The notes below the pieces were generated by a model. It made no database searches. It worked only from the letters and a program-made list of their open reading frames with translations, and was not told the DNA's origin. This document shows, piece after piece, positions 49,632-59,542 of a stretch of DNA of 64,000 bases. Origin of the DNA: Prosthecobacter gellanilyticus. Lineage in GTDB: Bacteria > Verrucomicrobiota > Verrucomicrobiia > Verrucomicrobiales > Verrucomicrobiaceae. The first letter of the stretch is position 1. Each line of letters begins with the position of its first letter. The DNA lies in contig NZ_BKAG01000035.1 of the NCBI RefSeq assembly GCF_007992435.1, positions 1-64,000 of the forward strand, in the 5' to 3' direction. The position numbers and the translations under genes were made by a program.

Positions 49632-50303
49632 ATGCGTATCCTCGTGATCGAAGACGAAATCAAGGTGGCCCGCTTCATTGAGCAGGGGCTGCGTGAGGAG
49701 GGCTTCACGGTCGAGACGGCACTGGATGGCGGCGCGGGGCTGACGAAGGCTTTGTCGGGTGCGTTTGATCTGCTGATCCTGGATGTGATGCTGCCAGTGA
49801 AGGATGGCTTCTCCGTGCTGCGCGAATTGCGCGGCGCTGGGGTGACCTCACGCGTGCTCATGCTGACAGCACGTGATGGCGTGGGAGATCGTGTGCATGG
49901 GCTGGACCTAGGCGCGGATGATTATCTGGTGAAGCCCTTTGCTTTTGCGGAGCTGCTGGCGCGCGTGCGTGCGCTGTTGAGGCGCGGAGTTTCGGAAGAA
50001 CCCGGGTTGCTGCATGTCGCGGATCTGCAGGTGGATCTGCGTGGACGGCGCGTGACGCGCAGCGGACAGTTGGTTACGCTTTCGGCGAAAGAGTTTGGAG
50101 TGCTGGCCTACCTGCTGCGGCGCGCGGGTCATGTCGTCTCAAGGAGCGAGCTGGCAGAGCAGGTGTGGGAGGATCTGCAAAACACACCCAGCAATGTTAT
50201 CGAAGTCACGGTGTATCATCTGCGTGAGAAGATTGACCGTGGCTTCGCACCTGCCTTGATCCAGACCGTGCGAGGCTCAGGTTACTTGATGCAAAAGCCA
50301 TGA
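49632..50303 (+). CDS. OmpR/PhoB-family response regulator, CusR-like
   Basis: 223 residues. The receiver domain has the acidic pocket 'VIEDE' (5-9), phosphoacceptor Asp51 in 'LILDVMLPVKDG', 'LMLTARD' with the conserved Thr, and 'KPFAFAELLARV' with the conserved Lys. The C-terminal winged helix has 'VTLSAKEFGVLAYLLRRAG', 'VSRSELAEQVW' and 'VIEVTVYHLREKID'. 'IQTVRGSGYLM' closes the domain. The pattern is closest to the heavy-metal subgroup (CusR/CopR). The gene overlaps the sensor kinase by four bases (ATGA), so the two are translationally coupled. The inverted repeats upstream could be its own operator. No metal efflux genes are nearby, so the input signal is open. Confidence 0.95.
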   Translation: MRILVIEDEIKVARFIEQGLREEGFTVETALDGGAGLTKALSGAFDLLILDVMLPVKDGFSVLRELRGAGVTSRVLMLTARDGVGDRVHGLDLGADDYLVKPFAFAELLARVRALLRRGVSEEPGLLHVADLQVDLRGRRVTRSGQLVTLSAKEFGVLAYLLRRAGHVVSRSELAEQVWEDLQNTPSNVIEVTVYHLREKIDRGFAPALIQTVRGSGYLMQKP

Positions 50304-51709
50304 AGTCTCTCCGCTCACGCCTATTGATTGGCTTCACCGCGCTGCTGGCGGCGGCGCTGATGGTGTTTGCGGTGATCGTGTGGCTGGTGGCGCGCGATAC
50401 GATGAGCCGTGACATGGATGACTTTCTGCGTGGGAAAGCACTTCTGCTGGGCCGTCTGGTCCCACCTGTGCCGCTGCCTGCGAGCCGTCTCATCATCGAG
50501 CCGTGGATGGAGCAGGAATTGCAGCTTCAGGAGAATGCGGTGGTCGTGCAGATGTTCACCGCCAGCGGCACCTTCGGTGGAAGATCTAGCAACCTGCGGA
50601 GTGACATCCCGCTGACAGAGAAAGGCAGGCACTCCGAGCATCCTGCCGGTGGTGTGGAGCTGGAAACGATCACGCTGAATGGCCGTGAGTGGCGGATCGC
50701 CACGCACCCCCGGCGCGAGCGCTGGGGCGAGCCCGTCGTGTTCTATGCCCAGGCGGCGATGCCTCTGGATGCCTTTGCAACGCGGGAAAATCGTTTGTTA
50801 GGTTGGTTGATCGCAGGTGGCGTGGTCATGCTCCTGGCAGGCGCGGTTTCAGCGGCAGTCTTGAGCAAGCTCTGGCTGCGCTCGGTCTCCACGCTGGAGG
50901 AGGCGGCGCGCGGCCTCAGCAATTCCGAGCTCGGCAAGCGACGCCTGTTTGTGCCTTCGGATGATGCGGAGCTGGCCGCTCTCGCAGCGTCCTTCAATCA
51001 TCTTCTGGACCGTCTTGAGTCAGCGCACACCACGCAGCAGCGCTTCACGGCTGATGCCTCACATGAGCTGCGCACACCTCTCACCGTGTTGCGTGGGGAG
51101 ATCGAGGTGGCTCTGCGCAAGCCGAGAACAGCAGAGGAGTATCGTGAGGTGCTGGTGAGCAACAAGGAGGAGATTGAGCGCCTCTCCCGCCTAACCGAAA
51201 ACATGCTCGCACTGGCGCATGTGGATGTGGGAGATGCCGTCACCCAGCGTGAGCTGGTGAATGTGAGCGAGCTGTGTGCGGGCGTGACCTCGCGGCTGCA
51301 ATCGCTTGCGGCCGAGCGCCAGATCACTCTTCAGCATGCGGATGCAACGACAGAGCCGCTGAGTGTGAGTGGAGACCCCGTGGCGCTTGATCGTGTCATT
51401 TTCAATCTGGTGGAGAATGCGCTGCGCTACTCCCCGGTGGGAGAGCACGTGACGGTCGTGGTCGCCAAGACACCGCCGTGGATTGAGATCCAGGTGAGTG
51501 ACACCGGCGGCGGCATTGCACCGGAGCATCTCGGGCATCTCTTTGAGCGCTTTTACCGGGTGGACAAGGCACGTTCTCGCTCCCATGGCGGCAGCGGTCT
51601 GGGCTTGTCCATCGTGAAGGCCCTGGTGGAGGCGCATGGCGGCATGGTGGAGGTGGAGAGCACGGTGGGGCGGGGTAGCACTTTCACTGTCAAATTGCCC
51701 GCCGTTTGA
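50300..51709 (+). CDS. CusS-like sensor histidine kinase
   Basis: 469 residues. There are two membrane segments (about 10-33 and 168-190) around a periplasmic sensor region of about 130 residues. A HAMP domain follows ('RSVSTLEEAARGLSNSELG'). The HisKA motif is 'FTADASHELRTPLTVLRGE' with the phosphorylated His255. The ATP-binding domain has 'NLVENALRYSP' (N box), 'VSDTGGGIAPEHL' (G1), 'LFERFYRVDKARS' (F box) and 'GGSGLGLSIVKALVEAHGG' (G2). This is the layout of heavy-metal sensor kinases (CusS, CopS). It should phosphorylate the response regulator encoded just before it. The following gene, on the same strand 62 bases away, encodes an exported heme protein and could be a target. Confidence 0.95.
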   Translation: MKSLRSRLLIGFTALLAAALMVFAVIVWLVARDTMSRDMDDFLRGKALLLGRLVPPVPLPASRLIIEPWMEQELQLQENAVVVQMFTASGTFGGRSSNLRSDIPLTEKGRHSEHPAGGVELETITLNGREWRIATHPRRERWGEPVVFYAQAAMPLDAFATRENRLLGWLIAGGVVMLLAGAVSAAVLSKLWLRSVSTLEEAARGLSNSELGKRRLFVPSDDAELAALAASFNHLLDRLESAHTTQQRFTADASHELRTPLTVLRGEIEVALRKPRTAEEYREVLVSNKEEIERLSRLTENMLALAHVDVGDAVTQRELVNVSELCAGVTSRLQSLAAERQITLQHADATTEPLSVSGDPVALDRVIFNLVENALRYSPVGEHVTVVVAKTPPWIEIQVSDTGGGIAPEHLGHLFERFYRVDKARSRSHGGSGLGLSIVKALVEAHGGMVEVESTVGRGSTFTVKLPAV

Positions 51710-51771
51710 GCAGTCACCGCTCGACAGCCGGGCTTCTGTGAGGATGATCTGCGGCCCGGGCCACCTCCTTC

Positions 51772-54240
51772 ATGCGCGTTCTCTTTGCTTCTCTTTTTCT
51801 CACCGCTCCATCCTTCGCCGCGGTGCCTGCCGCGCTGACGACGTTTTTGGACAAGCACTGCACGGAGTGCCATGACTCGGATGTCAAAAAGGCAGGGCTC
51901 GATCTCACGGAGGCCAAGTGGCAGCTCGATGATCGGGCGATCTTTGACCTCTGGGTGAATGTGCATGATCGCATGCAGAAAGGCGAGATGCCGCCTGCGA
52001 AGAAGCCGCGCCCTGACAAGGCGGAACTCGGGAAGGCTCTTCTCAGCTTGAATGAGCCGCTGCATGCCGCCAGCGCGGCTCTGCAGCAGAAGCAGGGGCG
52101 CACCTTGGCGCGCCGTCTGAACCGCATCGAATACGAGAACACTCTGCATGACTTGCTGGGAATGGACATTCCGCTCGCGGCGCTGCTGCCGGAAGACACA
52201 CCGATGCATGGCTTTGACACCGTGGCAGAGGGGCTGCGCTTCTCGCAGCTTCAGATCGAGAAGTATCTCGAGGCGGCTGACGAGGCGCTGAATGCTGCTG
52301 CCGACCTGCGGGTGAAGCCGCAGCTCAGCAAGGCACGCTACAGCTACCGTGAGGAGAAGAACATCCTGAAAAACCTGCAGCTGCCAGATGATCCGCCGAC
52401 GGATCCGAAGAAGAAGTACAGCCGTCAGCGCCAGATGTTCCGCATGCTGCCGGACTCGCTCGTGATGTTCACGGACGCGGACTACCTGCTCGGTCTGGAC
52501 CAGTTCAAGATGCATCGCAGCGGCACCTATCGCATCCGCATCTCGGCCAGCGGCTATCAGAGCAATGGCGAGACCGTGACGCTGCGCCTCTACGCGAACA
52601 ACTACCAGATCGGCAAACGTTACCTCGGCGCGTGGGACATGCCTGCGGACAAGGCGCGTGAGGTCGAGGTTGTGGCGCCGATCAACCGTGGTGAGCACCT
52701 GATGGTGCTTCCTTTCAAAATTGGTTATGACGCGGAGGGCAAGCGTCTCAATGATGCGGACACGACGAAGGATTTCAAAGGGCGCGGACTCGCCGTGCAA
52801 TGGGTGGAGATTGAGGGACCTCTTGAGGCCAATCACTGGCCAGCGGCCTCATTGACACAGCTTTTCCCTGGAGTGCCCGTGCAGGAGATTCCGGGCAAGC
52901 AGGCCAAGAACCCATGGGATGCGGAACGGCTCATCGGCTATGAATTGAAGCCAGCGGATCCGGCGGCGGATGCGAAGCGGGTCGTGGAGAGTTTTGCGGC
53001 GCGGGCCTTCCGCCGTCCGCTGGAAGCCGGTGAGGCGGAACGCTACGCGCAACTGAGCCTGGATGCCTTGAAAGGCGGAGCGGACTTCCTCGCCGCGGTG
53101 AAGATCGGCCTGCGAGGAGTGCTCACCTCACCGCAGTTCCTGCTCTTTGATGAAGCGCCAGGAGCGAAGCTCAGTGATCATGCGCTGGCCTCGAGACTCT
53201 CTTATTTCCTGTGGTCCACCATGCCTGATGAGGAACTCATGCGTCTGGCGGCGGAGAAGAAGCTGCATGATCCGAAGGTCCTGCATGCCCAGGTGCAGCG
53301 CATGATCGCGGACAAGCGCAGCACCGGACTCGTGAAGAATTTCACCGGCCAGTGGCTGGACCTGCGCTCGATCGATTCCACCTCGCCCGACCCCAGCCTG
53401 TATCCGGAGTTCGATGAGATGCTGAAGATGGCGATGGTGGGTGAAACAGAGAGTTTCTTTCGCGAGATGCTGCAGAACGACCTGCCGGTGACGAACTTCA
53501 TCCAGTCAGACTTCCTAACGTTGAACAACCGCATCTCCCAGCATTACGGAATCGGGCAGGATGTGGCCAAGGACGAACAATTTGTTCGCGTGAGCCTGCC
53601 TGCGGGCAGTGTGCGTGGTGGAGTGCTTACGCAGGCCAGCATTCTGAAAGTCACCGCGAATGGCACCACCTCCTCGCCCGTGCTGCGCGGCGCCTGGGTC
53701 ATGAAGCGTTTGCTCGGCGAACCTCCGCCACCTCCGCCTCCAGGCATTTCTGGCGTGGAGCCTGACACGCGTGGTGCCAGCACCATTCGTGAACTGCTGG
53801 CAAAGCACCGTGACTCGGAGACCTGCGCGGGTTGTCATGCAAAGATCGATCCGCCGGGCTTCGCCCTGGAAAGCTTTGATGTCATCGGCGGCTTCCGTGA
53901 TCGCTACCGCAACAAGGAGAAGGGTGATCATGCGGCGGGCGTGAAGTTTGAGAACCGCGGCATCTGGCAGTACAAGCTCTCACTGCCGGTGGATCCGACA
54001 GGTCAGTTTGCGGATGGCACGGCCTTCAAGGACATTCATGAGTTCAAGAAGCATCTCATGGAACATCCCGAGGCGCTGCACCGCTGCCTCACGGAGAAGC
54101 TGCTGACTTATGGCACCGGCGCCGCTCCGACCTATGCGGATCGTCAGGCCATCGCCGGGATCATGAAGAAGAATGCAAAGCTGGGCCTGCGCAGCCTGGT
54201 GACAGACATCGTGCTGAGCGACACCTTCCAGACGAAGTAG
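51772..54240 (+). CDS. DUF1592/DUF1588/DUF1585 planctomycete-type cytochrome protein
   Basis: 822 residues with a signal peptide ('RVLFASLFLTAPSFA'). A PSCyt1-type heme motif CTECH lies near residue 30 ('DKHCTECHDSDVKKAGLDL'). The usual domain order follows: DUF1587 ('ARRLNRIEYENTLHDLLGM'), a carbohydrate-binding-like region about residues 230-350, DUF1595 ('FAARAFRRPLEAGEAERY'), DUF1592 ('LASRLSYFLWSTMPDEELM'), DUF1588 ('SPVLRGAWVMKRLLGEPPP') with a second heme motif CAGCH at 685-689, and DUF1585 at the C-terminus ('RCLTEKLLTYGTGAAPTYAD'). It is periplasmic and diheme, with no settled function. It is separated by 62 bases from the sensor kinase and by 62 bases from an exported oxidoreductase, so the three may form one unit. 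Confidence 0.94.
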   Translation: MRVLFASLFLTAPSFAAVPAALTTFLDKHCTECHDSDVKKAGLDLTEAKWQLDDRAIFDLWVNVHDRMQKGEMPPAKKPRPDKAELGKALLSLNEPLHAASAALQQKQGRTLARRLNRIEYENTLHDLLGMDIPLAALLPEDTPMHGFDTVAEGLRFSQLQIEKYLEAADEALNAAADLRVKPQLSKARYSYREEKNILKNLQLPDDPPTDPKKKYSRQRQMFRMLPDSLVMFTDADYLLGLDQFKMHRSGTYRIRISASGYQSNGETVTLRLYANNYQIGKRYLGAWDMPADKAREVEVVAPINRGEHLMVLPFKIGYDAEGKRLNDADTTKDFKGRGLAVQWVEIEGPLEANHWPAASLTQLFPGVPVQEIPGKQAKNPWDAERLIGYELKPADPAADAKRVVESFAARAFRRPLEAGEAERYAQLSLDALKGGADFLAAVKIGLRGVLTSPQFLLFDEAPGAKLSDHALASRLSYFLWSTMPDEELMRLAAEKKLHDPKVLHAQVQRMIADKRSTGLVKNFTGQWLDLRSIDSTSPDPSLYPEFDEMLKMAMVGETESFFREMLQNDLPVTNFIQSDFLTLNNRISQHYGIGQDVAKDEQFVRVSLPAGSVRGGVLTQASILKVTANGTTSSPVLRGAWVMKRLLGEPPPPPPPGISGVEPDTRGASTIRELLAKHRDSETCAGCHAKIDPPGFALESFDVIGGFRDRYRNKEKGDHAAGVKFENRGIWQYKLSLPVDPTGQFADGTAFKDIHEFKKHLMEHPEALHRCLTEKLLTYGTGAAPTYADRQAIAGIMKKNAKLGLRSLVTDIVLSDTFQTK

Positions 54241-54302
54241 CGTCAGGCGTGGCGGATTCGTCCTAAAACATGTCCGAACGAAATCTGCGTTAGGCGTGTT
54301 GT

Positions 54303-55607
54303 ATGGACACCACCACCATGAACCGCCGCTCCTCGCTCAAGACCATTCTAGCCACGGGTATCGCGCCCCTGTTTGTGCCTGCCCGCCTGCTGCGTTCGCA
54401 GACAGCGCCGTCGAACAAGATCACCCTCGGCGTGATCGGCTGCGGATCACAGGGCGTGGTCGACATGCGCGCGTTCCTGAATCACGATGACGTGCGTGTG
54501 GTGTCGATCTGTGATGTGAACCGCCGTCGTATCGATGCAGCCAAGTTCCACATCAAGGAAGCCTATGGCAGTGCGGATGTGAAAGTGCACAGTGATTTCC
54601 GCGAACTGAATCGTGATGCCGGCATTGATGCGGTGCTCATGGCGCTGCCGGTGCACTGGCATAGCATTCCCTCCGAGGATGCGGTGCTGAATGGCAAGCA
54701 CATCTACCATGAGAAGCCGATGGCCATGTCCATCCAGGAAGCAAAAGTGGTCCGCGAAGCCGTGAGGAAAAAGGGTGTGGTGTTTCAGTTCGGCACGCAG
54801 CAGCGCTCGGACATGAAATTCCGCTGGGCGGCGGAGCTGGCCCAGAATGGCAGGCTCGGGAAACTGAAGGAGATCCAGGTGGGCGTGCCGGGAGGCAAGA
54901 CGATGCCAGCCTTCGCCGAGCAACCCGTGCCTGCGGATGTGGACTGGGACCGCTGGGTCGGCCCGGCACCGATGACACCCTTCAACGAGGAGAAGCTGAA
55001 GCGTGACAACCATGAGAACATCACCAACTTCTCGTTAGGCATGATCTCCTGCTGGGGCATTCATCATCTCGATATCGCCCAGTGGGGCAATGGCACGGAT
55101 GCCACGGGCCCGGTGAGCGTGGAAGGCCACGGCGAGTATCCGAAGGACGGCGGCTGTGATGCGGTGGAGAGCTGGAAGCTGCGCTTTGAGTATGCGAATG
55201 CCGCGCCGATCGTCTTTGCCAATCAAGGTGATGAGATCGGTCATGGTGCGCGCTTCATCGGCGAGAAGGGTTGGGTGCACGTGCTGCGCGGCAAGATCAG
55301 CGCGAGCGATGATGCCATTCTGCGTGACCCGCAGAACAAGGTCGGCACCATGCCGATCAAGCTTCACGAAAGCCTGGAGCATACGCGCAACTTCATCGAT
55401 GCGATCCAGGGCAAGGCGAAGACGGTTTGTGACATCGAGACCGCCGTACGCAGTGATGCGCTGCCACAGCTCGCGGCGGCTTGTCTGAAGGCGAAGCGCA
55501 AGCTCACCTGGGATCCAGCAGCGGAGAACTTTGGTTCAGATGCGGAGGCCAACGCGCTGATGAATCACCGCGCCATGCGGGGCGGCTGGAGGCTCTCCAC
55601 CGTCTGA
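54303..55607 (+). CDS. Exported Gfo/Idh/MocA-family oxidoreductase with Tat-like signal
   Basis: 434 residues. The N-terminus 'NRRSSLKTILATGIAPLFV' (from residue 7) resembles a twin-arginine signal, as is usual for exported members in this phylum. An ATG at 54318 is an alternative start. The Rossmann fold has 'LGVIGCGSQG' (42-51), 'VVSICDVNRRRIDAAK' and the EKP motif in 'IYHEKPMAMS'. The C-terminal domain has 'MISCWGIHHLDIAQWG', with the His-His-x-x-Asp type motif. These enzymes use a tightly held NAD(P) to oxidise or reduce sugars and inositols, and Tat export implies folding with the cofactor before transport. The last 43 bases overlap the 3' end of the TamB gene on the other strand. Confidence 0.92.
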   Translation: MDTTTMNRRSSLKTILATGIAPLFVPARLLRSQTAPSNKITLGVIGCGSQGVVDMRAFLNHDDVRVVSICDVNRRRIDAAKFHIKEAYGSADVKVHSDFRELNRDAGIDAVLMALPVHWHSIPSEDAVLNGKHIYHEKPMAMSIQEAKVVREAVRKKGVVFQFGTQQRSDMKFRWAAELAQNGRLGKLKEIQVGVPGGKTMPAFAEQPVPADVDWDRWVGPAPMTPFNEEKLKRDNHENITNFSLGMISCWGIHHLDIAQWGNGTDATGPVSVEGHGEYPKDGGCDAVESWKLRFEYANAAPIVFANQGDEIGHGARFIGEKGWVHVLRGKISASDDAILRDPQNKVGTMPIKLHESLEHTRNFIDAIQGKAKTVCDIETAVRSDALPQLAAACLKAKRKLTWDPAAENFGSDAEANALMNHRAMRGGWRLSTV

Positions 55608-58600
55608 CCTACGGGCTTCACGGTCTCACGGACAGGCTCGTCCGTGGCCTGCGCAGCCTTGCCGAAACGCAGCACATAACCGAGCAGCGCCTTCATGCGG
55701 CCGGTCTGCGTGAAGCGTGCGCTCAGGCGCCAGTGATCCGTGAGGTCATAGGCGGCTTGCACGCTGTCATTGCTGCGGTCAGCGCCGGAAGGATTGAAGG
55801 TCACGTGCAGCTTCGGAGGATCTTCACGGATGACTTTCTTCTTCTTGAAGGCTTTGCGATACACCTCGCTGATGAAGAGGAAGGCCGCGCGGCTGGCGGC
55901 TTCAGCGGCGAGCTCGCTGGCGTCACCGTTCAAAGTCGTGCCAGTGCTGAGCAGAGTCACGATGTCCGGCTCGCTCATGGGCGGCGTGCTGGTGAAGCGG
56001 GTCTTCGGATTGGTGGAGTCGCCGTAGATGTAGAGCGTGATCTCATTGCTGCCGACGCGTGACTCGCCACGGATGTCCAGCTCGGGGTCGAAAGGCTTCT
56101 GCGGATTCAGCGTCACCACACCGCGGGTGATTCTGACGATGCTGAAAGGCAGCTTCAAAATCAGGCGGTCAATATTCGCTCCACCATTCAGCAGCGGGGC
56201 CGCTCCCGTGCCGCGGAGCGAGGCATCCACAGAGACCGCGCCATTGGCGAGATTGCCCGAGATGAGCACCGGATCACGAGAGGTCACCCGCACATCAAAG
56301 GTCCAGTCTTTGAGCAGCGGTGGCAGCTCGAGCTTGGCTGTGCTGCGTTGTGTGTTCTCAGGAATCGGAGGCACGTCAGCGGGCAATTTCAGCAAGGGCA
56401 GAAGATCGATCTCCTTGAAGATACGACCGCGCACTGTCTGGACCGAGCCAGCCACGCGCGCCTGCTTCAGAGTGCCCACACAGCTGAGGTCCGCATTGGC
56501 CCGCAGCGAACTGGTGGGATCACGAAACACAAGCGCTTCACCAGCCTTGATGCTCACGTTCAGCGCGGGGTTGGCCATGTCCGTGGCATCCACGCGGCCG
56601 CCGAGCTTCACATGACCACCCGCCACGACTGCTGAGATGTCATCAATGGTCAGGATGCGGTCCCTGGCACTCACATGGACCTTCACATCACGCACGGAAG
56701 GCATGTTGGCCTTGGCCCAGGACACTTCCTGCACATGCAGGTCCACATTGGCATTGATCAGCGGCTTGCTGACCGTGCCGCTGACATCCGCGTTGATCTT
56801 CAGCTTCGCAGGAATGCTGCGGATGGTGTCCGGGGCGTAGTCGCGGATGAAGCTGAGATCACTCTCCTCCATGCGCACGGTCACCTTGACCGGTGTGCTG
56901 CTGGCCAGGGAAGGCTTCGCGATCACCGCGCTCACATCGAGAGGCAGTTGCGCCTCCACGGTCAGTGGCTGCAGCGGCGGCTGCACCGCTTTCAGGTTCG
57001 CCTTCACCTGGTTGCCATTCAAGGTGGCCGTGAGATCGACCGTGGCCGGTGTGAAGGCCTTGGGTGCCTTCGGAGCTTTGACCTCGCGCAGATTCACTTT
57101 CACATTGCCGACAAGAGTCTTCAATCTGCCCTTCAAGGAGATGTCTGCATTCAGAATGCCCTCCGGGATGTTTTGAATGCCAGCGGCGGCCAGCACTTCA
57201 TTCACACGCAGGTCCTTGGCTTTGAGCATCACGTCCGCAGGCAGGCTTTCGGCGCTGCCGGGCTGGGTGATGTCAAAGGGAGCGCTGGCCTGACCTTCCA
57301 CGAGCAGCGTGTCTTTCTGCCACACTTTCAGTTGGGTGAGCGCGGCGGATTTGTCATCCACCACACCTTTCACAGCGAGCTTCCAGAGGCCGAGTTTGGC
57401 TTCCAGTGACTTTAAATCCGCGCGCTTGCCCGCAAAACTAGCCTCCAGCGTCACGTCCGCTGGCTGGGGCAGGGAAGCAGGATGCACCTTGGTGGCGGTG
57501 AGGGTGGCGCTGCCCTCGCATCTCCAGGGTTTCAGCTCACCCTGTGCATCGAGATGGCTGAAAAGGCTGCCGGACTTGATCTGAGGCGCGCCGAGACTAA
57601 CCAGTAATGTGTTCAGCTTGATGAGCTGGGGCAGGGTGATGTCACCCTTGGCCTCAAAGGCATAAGGAGCCTGCACGCCCATGTCAGCGGTTAGCGCGAT
57701 GTGGTTCTGCTCATCCACACGGATGTAGAGTGGGTCGAGGTTGACCTTGCCATCCTTGACCTGGGCCTTGAGCGCGATCTCCGGCAGCGGACCCTCACCA
57801 TATTTCGCTTCCTTGAGATCCAGGGAGATGTCTGCCAGCACCTTCTCCAGAGCGCCTGCGCTGAGGTCATTGACCGCAAAACTGGTTTGGCCGCTGAGGT
57901 TCAGTTTGCCGCTGACCGGTTTCGGCGGAGCCTTGATGGTGCCGGGAACGGCCAGTGTCTCAATGAGCTTCGCAGGCTGCTCCACCTTCAGCGCCCATTC
58001 TGCCTTCACCGGCATGGCATCCTGCATGAGCATGGTGGCCTTGAGGGAAAGTTGGTTGCCCTCACCAAGTCCAAGCGCGGGGATCTCGAGGCGGGCTTCT
58101 TTGCCATCCAGGGAGAACTGAGTGCCCAGTTTCGGCAGGCGATAGTTTTGAAAGGCGAGTGTGTCTCCATCCACCGTGCCGCTGAGCTTGGTGGGAGTCG
58201 CGCCCACACCTTCTGCCTTGGCATCGAGGATCACGGTGCCGCGCACAGGTGGTGGCTTGTCCAGAAGCTGGCTCACATCCTTGATGCTGGCCTTGGCAAC
58301 CGAGGTCCAGGTGGTCTTCTGCCATTCGGCGATGTTCGCGGGCAGCTGGGCCTGCGCCGTCACATCGATGAGATTGCTGCCACGGGCGACGTTCAGAGTG
58401 GACAGGGTGGCTTTGCCATCCGCCACTTCCAGCGCGAGCGAGACCTTGTCGATCATCGCTCCGGCGGCACGGATGTTCGCGACCTCGGTCTTCAAGCTGG
58501 CTTTGAGGTTCGGGGGTGAGCGGGGATCGCCCTCCACATGCAGATCAAGCCTGCTGCCATCAAAGTTCACACTTTTAGGTAGGCCGATCGTCTGCAGCTC

Positions 58601-59461
58601 TTCAGCGCGCAGATCCGTGACCTGCACATCGGCCTTCGCCTGCATGGTCTCGCCAAACACACCGGCGATCTGCGCGTCCGTCTTCAGCTTCGCCGCGCCG
58701 AGGTGCGCGAGGATCTGGGTGACGAACTCACCTGACTCGAAGCCTTTGAGATCCAGCCTGAGCTCATCCAGCACCACATCCTTCGGCAGCGTGAATTCAC
58801 GGATCACGACCATGCGCGGCTGCCAGTCGATCTTGGCGCTGAGTGCCTGAAAGTGCAGGCCGCCGGGCTCCATGATCAGCTCCTGGCATTCAAAGATGCC
58901 GGGCATGCCTGTGCCGATCTGCAGCGTCAGGCCACGCACCGTGATCTGGCCGCCATTGCCCAGCGTGATCTTGGCGTTCGCATTCTTCAGATCGATGAAT
59001 CCCGGCCAGATGAGGGGTGGCGCTTTGCCGGCGGGCTTTTTCGCTTCAGCCGGGTTCTGCGCTGCCTTGCTGGCAGGGAGGTTCCGCAGATCCACCTGGG
59101 CTTCGAGATCATGCAGCGTCAGCCCTTTGACGACGTGCTCCAGATCCGCGCGCATGTCATAGTTCACGCTGAGCTTGCCGATCATGGCCTTGGGCAGCCA
59201 GTGGTCTTCGCCGCCGGTGGCCTTCACGCCGAGCAACTCCATGCTGTTCCAGACCGAACCTTCCACCTCCCAGGTGAGCTCCAGGCCCTGAAGCGCCGCG
59301 CCCTTCGTCCCGCCCCAGCGGACCAGACTGAGAATGATGGGCCGGTGGAAGATGGCCAGCAGGACAATCAGCCCCAAGAACACGAGCATGAAACGCTTCA
59401 ACCAACGCCGGAAACGACGGCGCGGTTTGGGTGTTGTGGGGGGCTCGGTCACCGTTTCCAT
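55565..59461 (-). CDS. tamB: TamB-like translocation and assembly module protein (AsmA superfamily)
   Basis: 1298 residues. A Pro/Arg-rich cytoplasmic start and one membrane anchor ('FMLVFLGLIVLLAIF', about 24-40) precede a very long beta-rich periplasmic body, as in TamB and other bridge-like lipid transport proteins. Internal repeats of 'LDLKGFESGEF' and 'ADVQVTDLRAEEL' type fit the AsmA/DUF490 groove. The C-terminal TamB domain is clear: 'ITRGVVTLNPQKPFDPELDI' in part, 'NEITLYIYGDSTNPKTRF', 'PPMSEPDIVTLLSTGTTL' and 'AAFLFISEVYRKAF'. E. coli TamB is about 1259 residues. It links inner and outer membranes and supports lipid transport and outer-membrane protein insertion. No TamA gene is visible here. 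The 3' end overlaps the convergent oxidoreductase gene. Confidence 0.92.
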   Translation of the reverse strand: METVTEPPTTPKPRRRFRRWLKRFMLVFLGLIVLLAIFHRPIILSLVRWGGTKGAALQGLELTWEVEGSVWNSMELLGVKATGGEDHWLPKAMIGKLSVNYDMRADLEHVVKGLTLHDLEAQVDLRNLPASKAAQNPAEAKKPAGKAPPLIWPGFIDLKNANAKITLGNGGQITVRGLTLQIGTGMPGIFECQELIMEPGGLHFQALSAKIDWQPRMVVIREFTLPKDVVLDELRLDLKGFESGEFVTQILAHLGAAKLKTDAQIAGVFGETMQAKADVQVTDLRAEELQTIGLPKSVNFDGSRLDLHVEGDPRSPPNLKASLKTEVANIRAAGAMIDKVSLALEVADGKATLSTLNVARGSNLIDVTAQAQLPANIAEWQKTTWTSVAKASIKDVSQLLDKPPPVRGTVILDAKAEGVGATPTKLSGTVDGDTLAFQNYRLPKLGTQFSLDGKEARLEIPALGLGEGNQLSLKATMLMQDAMPVKAEWALKVEQPAKLIETLAVPGTIKAPPKPVSGKLNLSGQTSFAVNDLSAGALEKVLADISLDLKEAKYGEGPLPEIALKAQVKDGKVNLDPLYIRVDEQNHIALTADMGVQAPYAFEAKGDITLPQLIKLNTLLVSLGAPQIKSGSLFSHLDAQGELKPWRCEGSATLTATKVHPASLPQPADVTLEASFAGKRADLKSLEAKLGLWKLAVKGVVDDKSAALTQLKVWQKDTLLVEGQASAPFDITQPGSAESLPADVMLKAKDLRVNEVLAAAGIQNIPEGILNADISLKGRLKTLVGNVKVNLREVKAPKAPKAFTPATVDLTATLNGNQVKANLKAVQPPLQPLTVEAQLPLDVSAVIAKPSLASSTPVKVTVRMEESDLSFIRDYAPDTIRSIPAKLKINADVSGTVSKPLINANVDLHVQEVSWAKANMPSVRDVKVHVSARDRILTIDDISAVVAGGHVKLGGRVDATDMANPALNVSIKAGEALVFRDPTSSLRANADLSCVGTLKQARVAGSVQTVRGRIFKEIDLLPLLKLPADVPPIPENTQRSTAKLELPPLLKDWTFDVRVTSRDPVLISGNLANGAVSVDASLRGTGAAPLLNGGANIDRLILKLPFSIVRITRGVVTLNPQKPFDPELDIRGESRVGSNEITLYIYGDSTNPKTRFTSTPPMSEPDIVTLLSTGTTLNGDASELAAEAASRAAFLFISEVYRKAFKKKKVIREDPPKLHVTFNPSGADRSNDSVQAAYDLTDHWRLSARFTQTGRMKALLGYVLRFGKAAQATDEPVRETVKPVGQTVESLQPPRMAR

Positions 59462-59542
59462 GTGCGCTCAATACGCCCCTCCTGCAAGTAGCGGGCCACC
59501 TGAATCGGCCCTGAGGGGCCAGCTGGACTTTTGAATCCGGTT

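Noticed and set aside
51553-52836. Minus-strand open frame of 427 codons
   Set aside because: It spans the end of the sensor kinase gene, the gap and the start of the DUF1592 gene on the other strand, all of which have clear domains.
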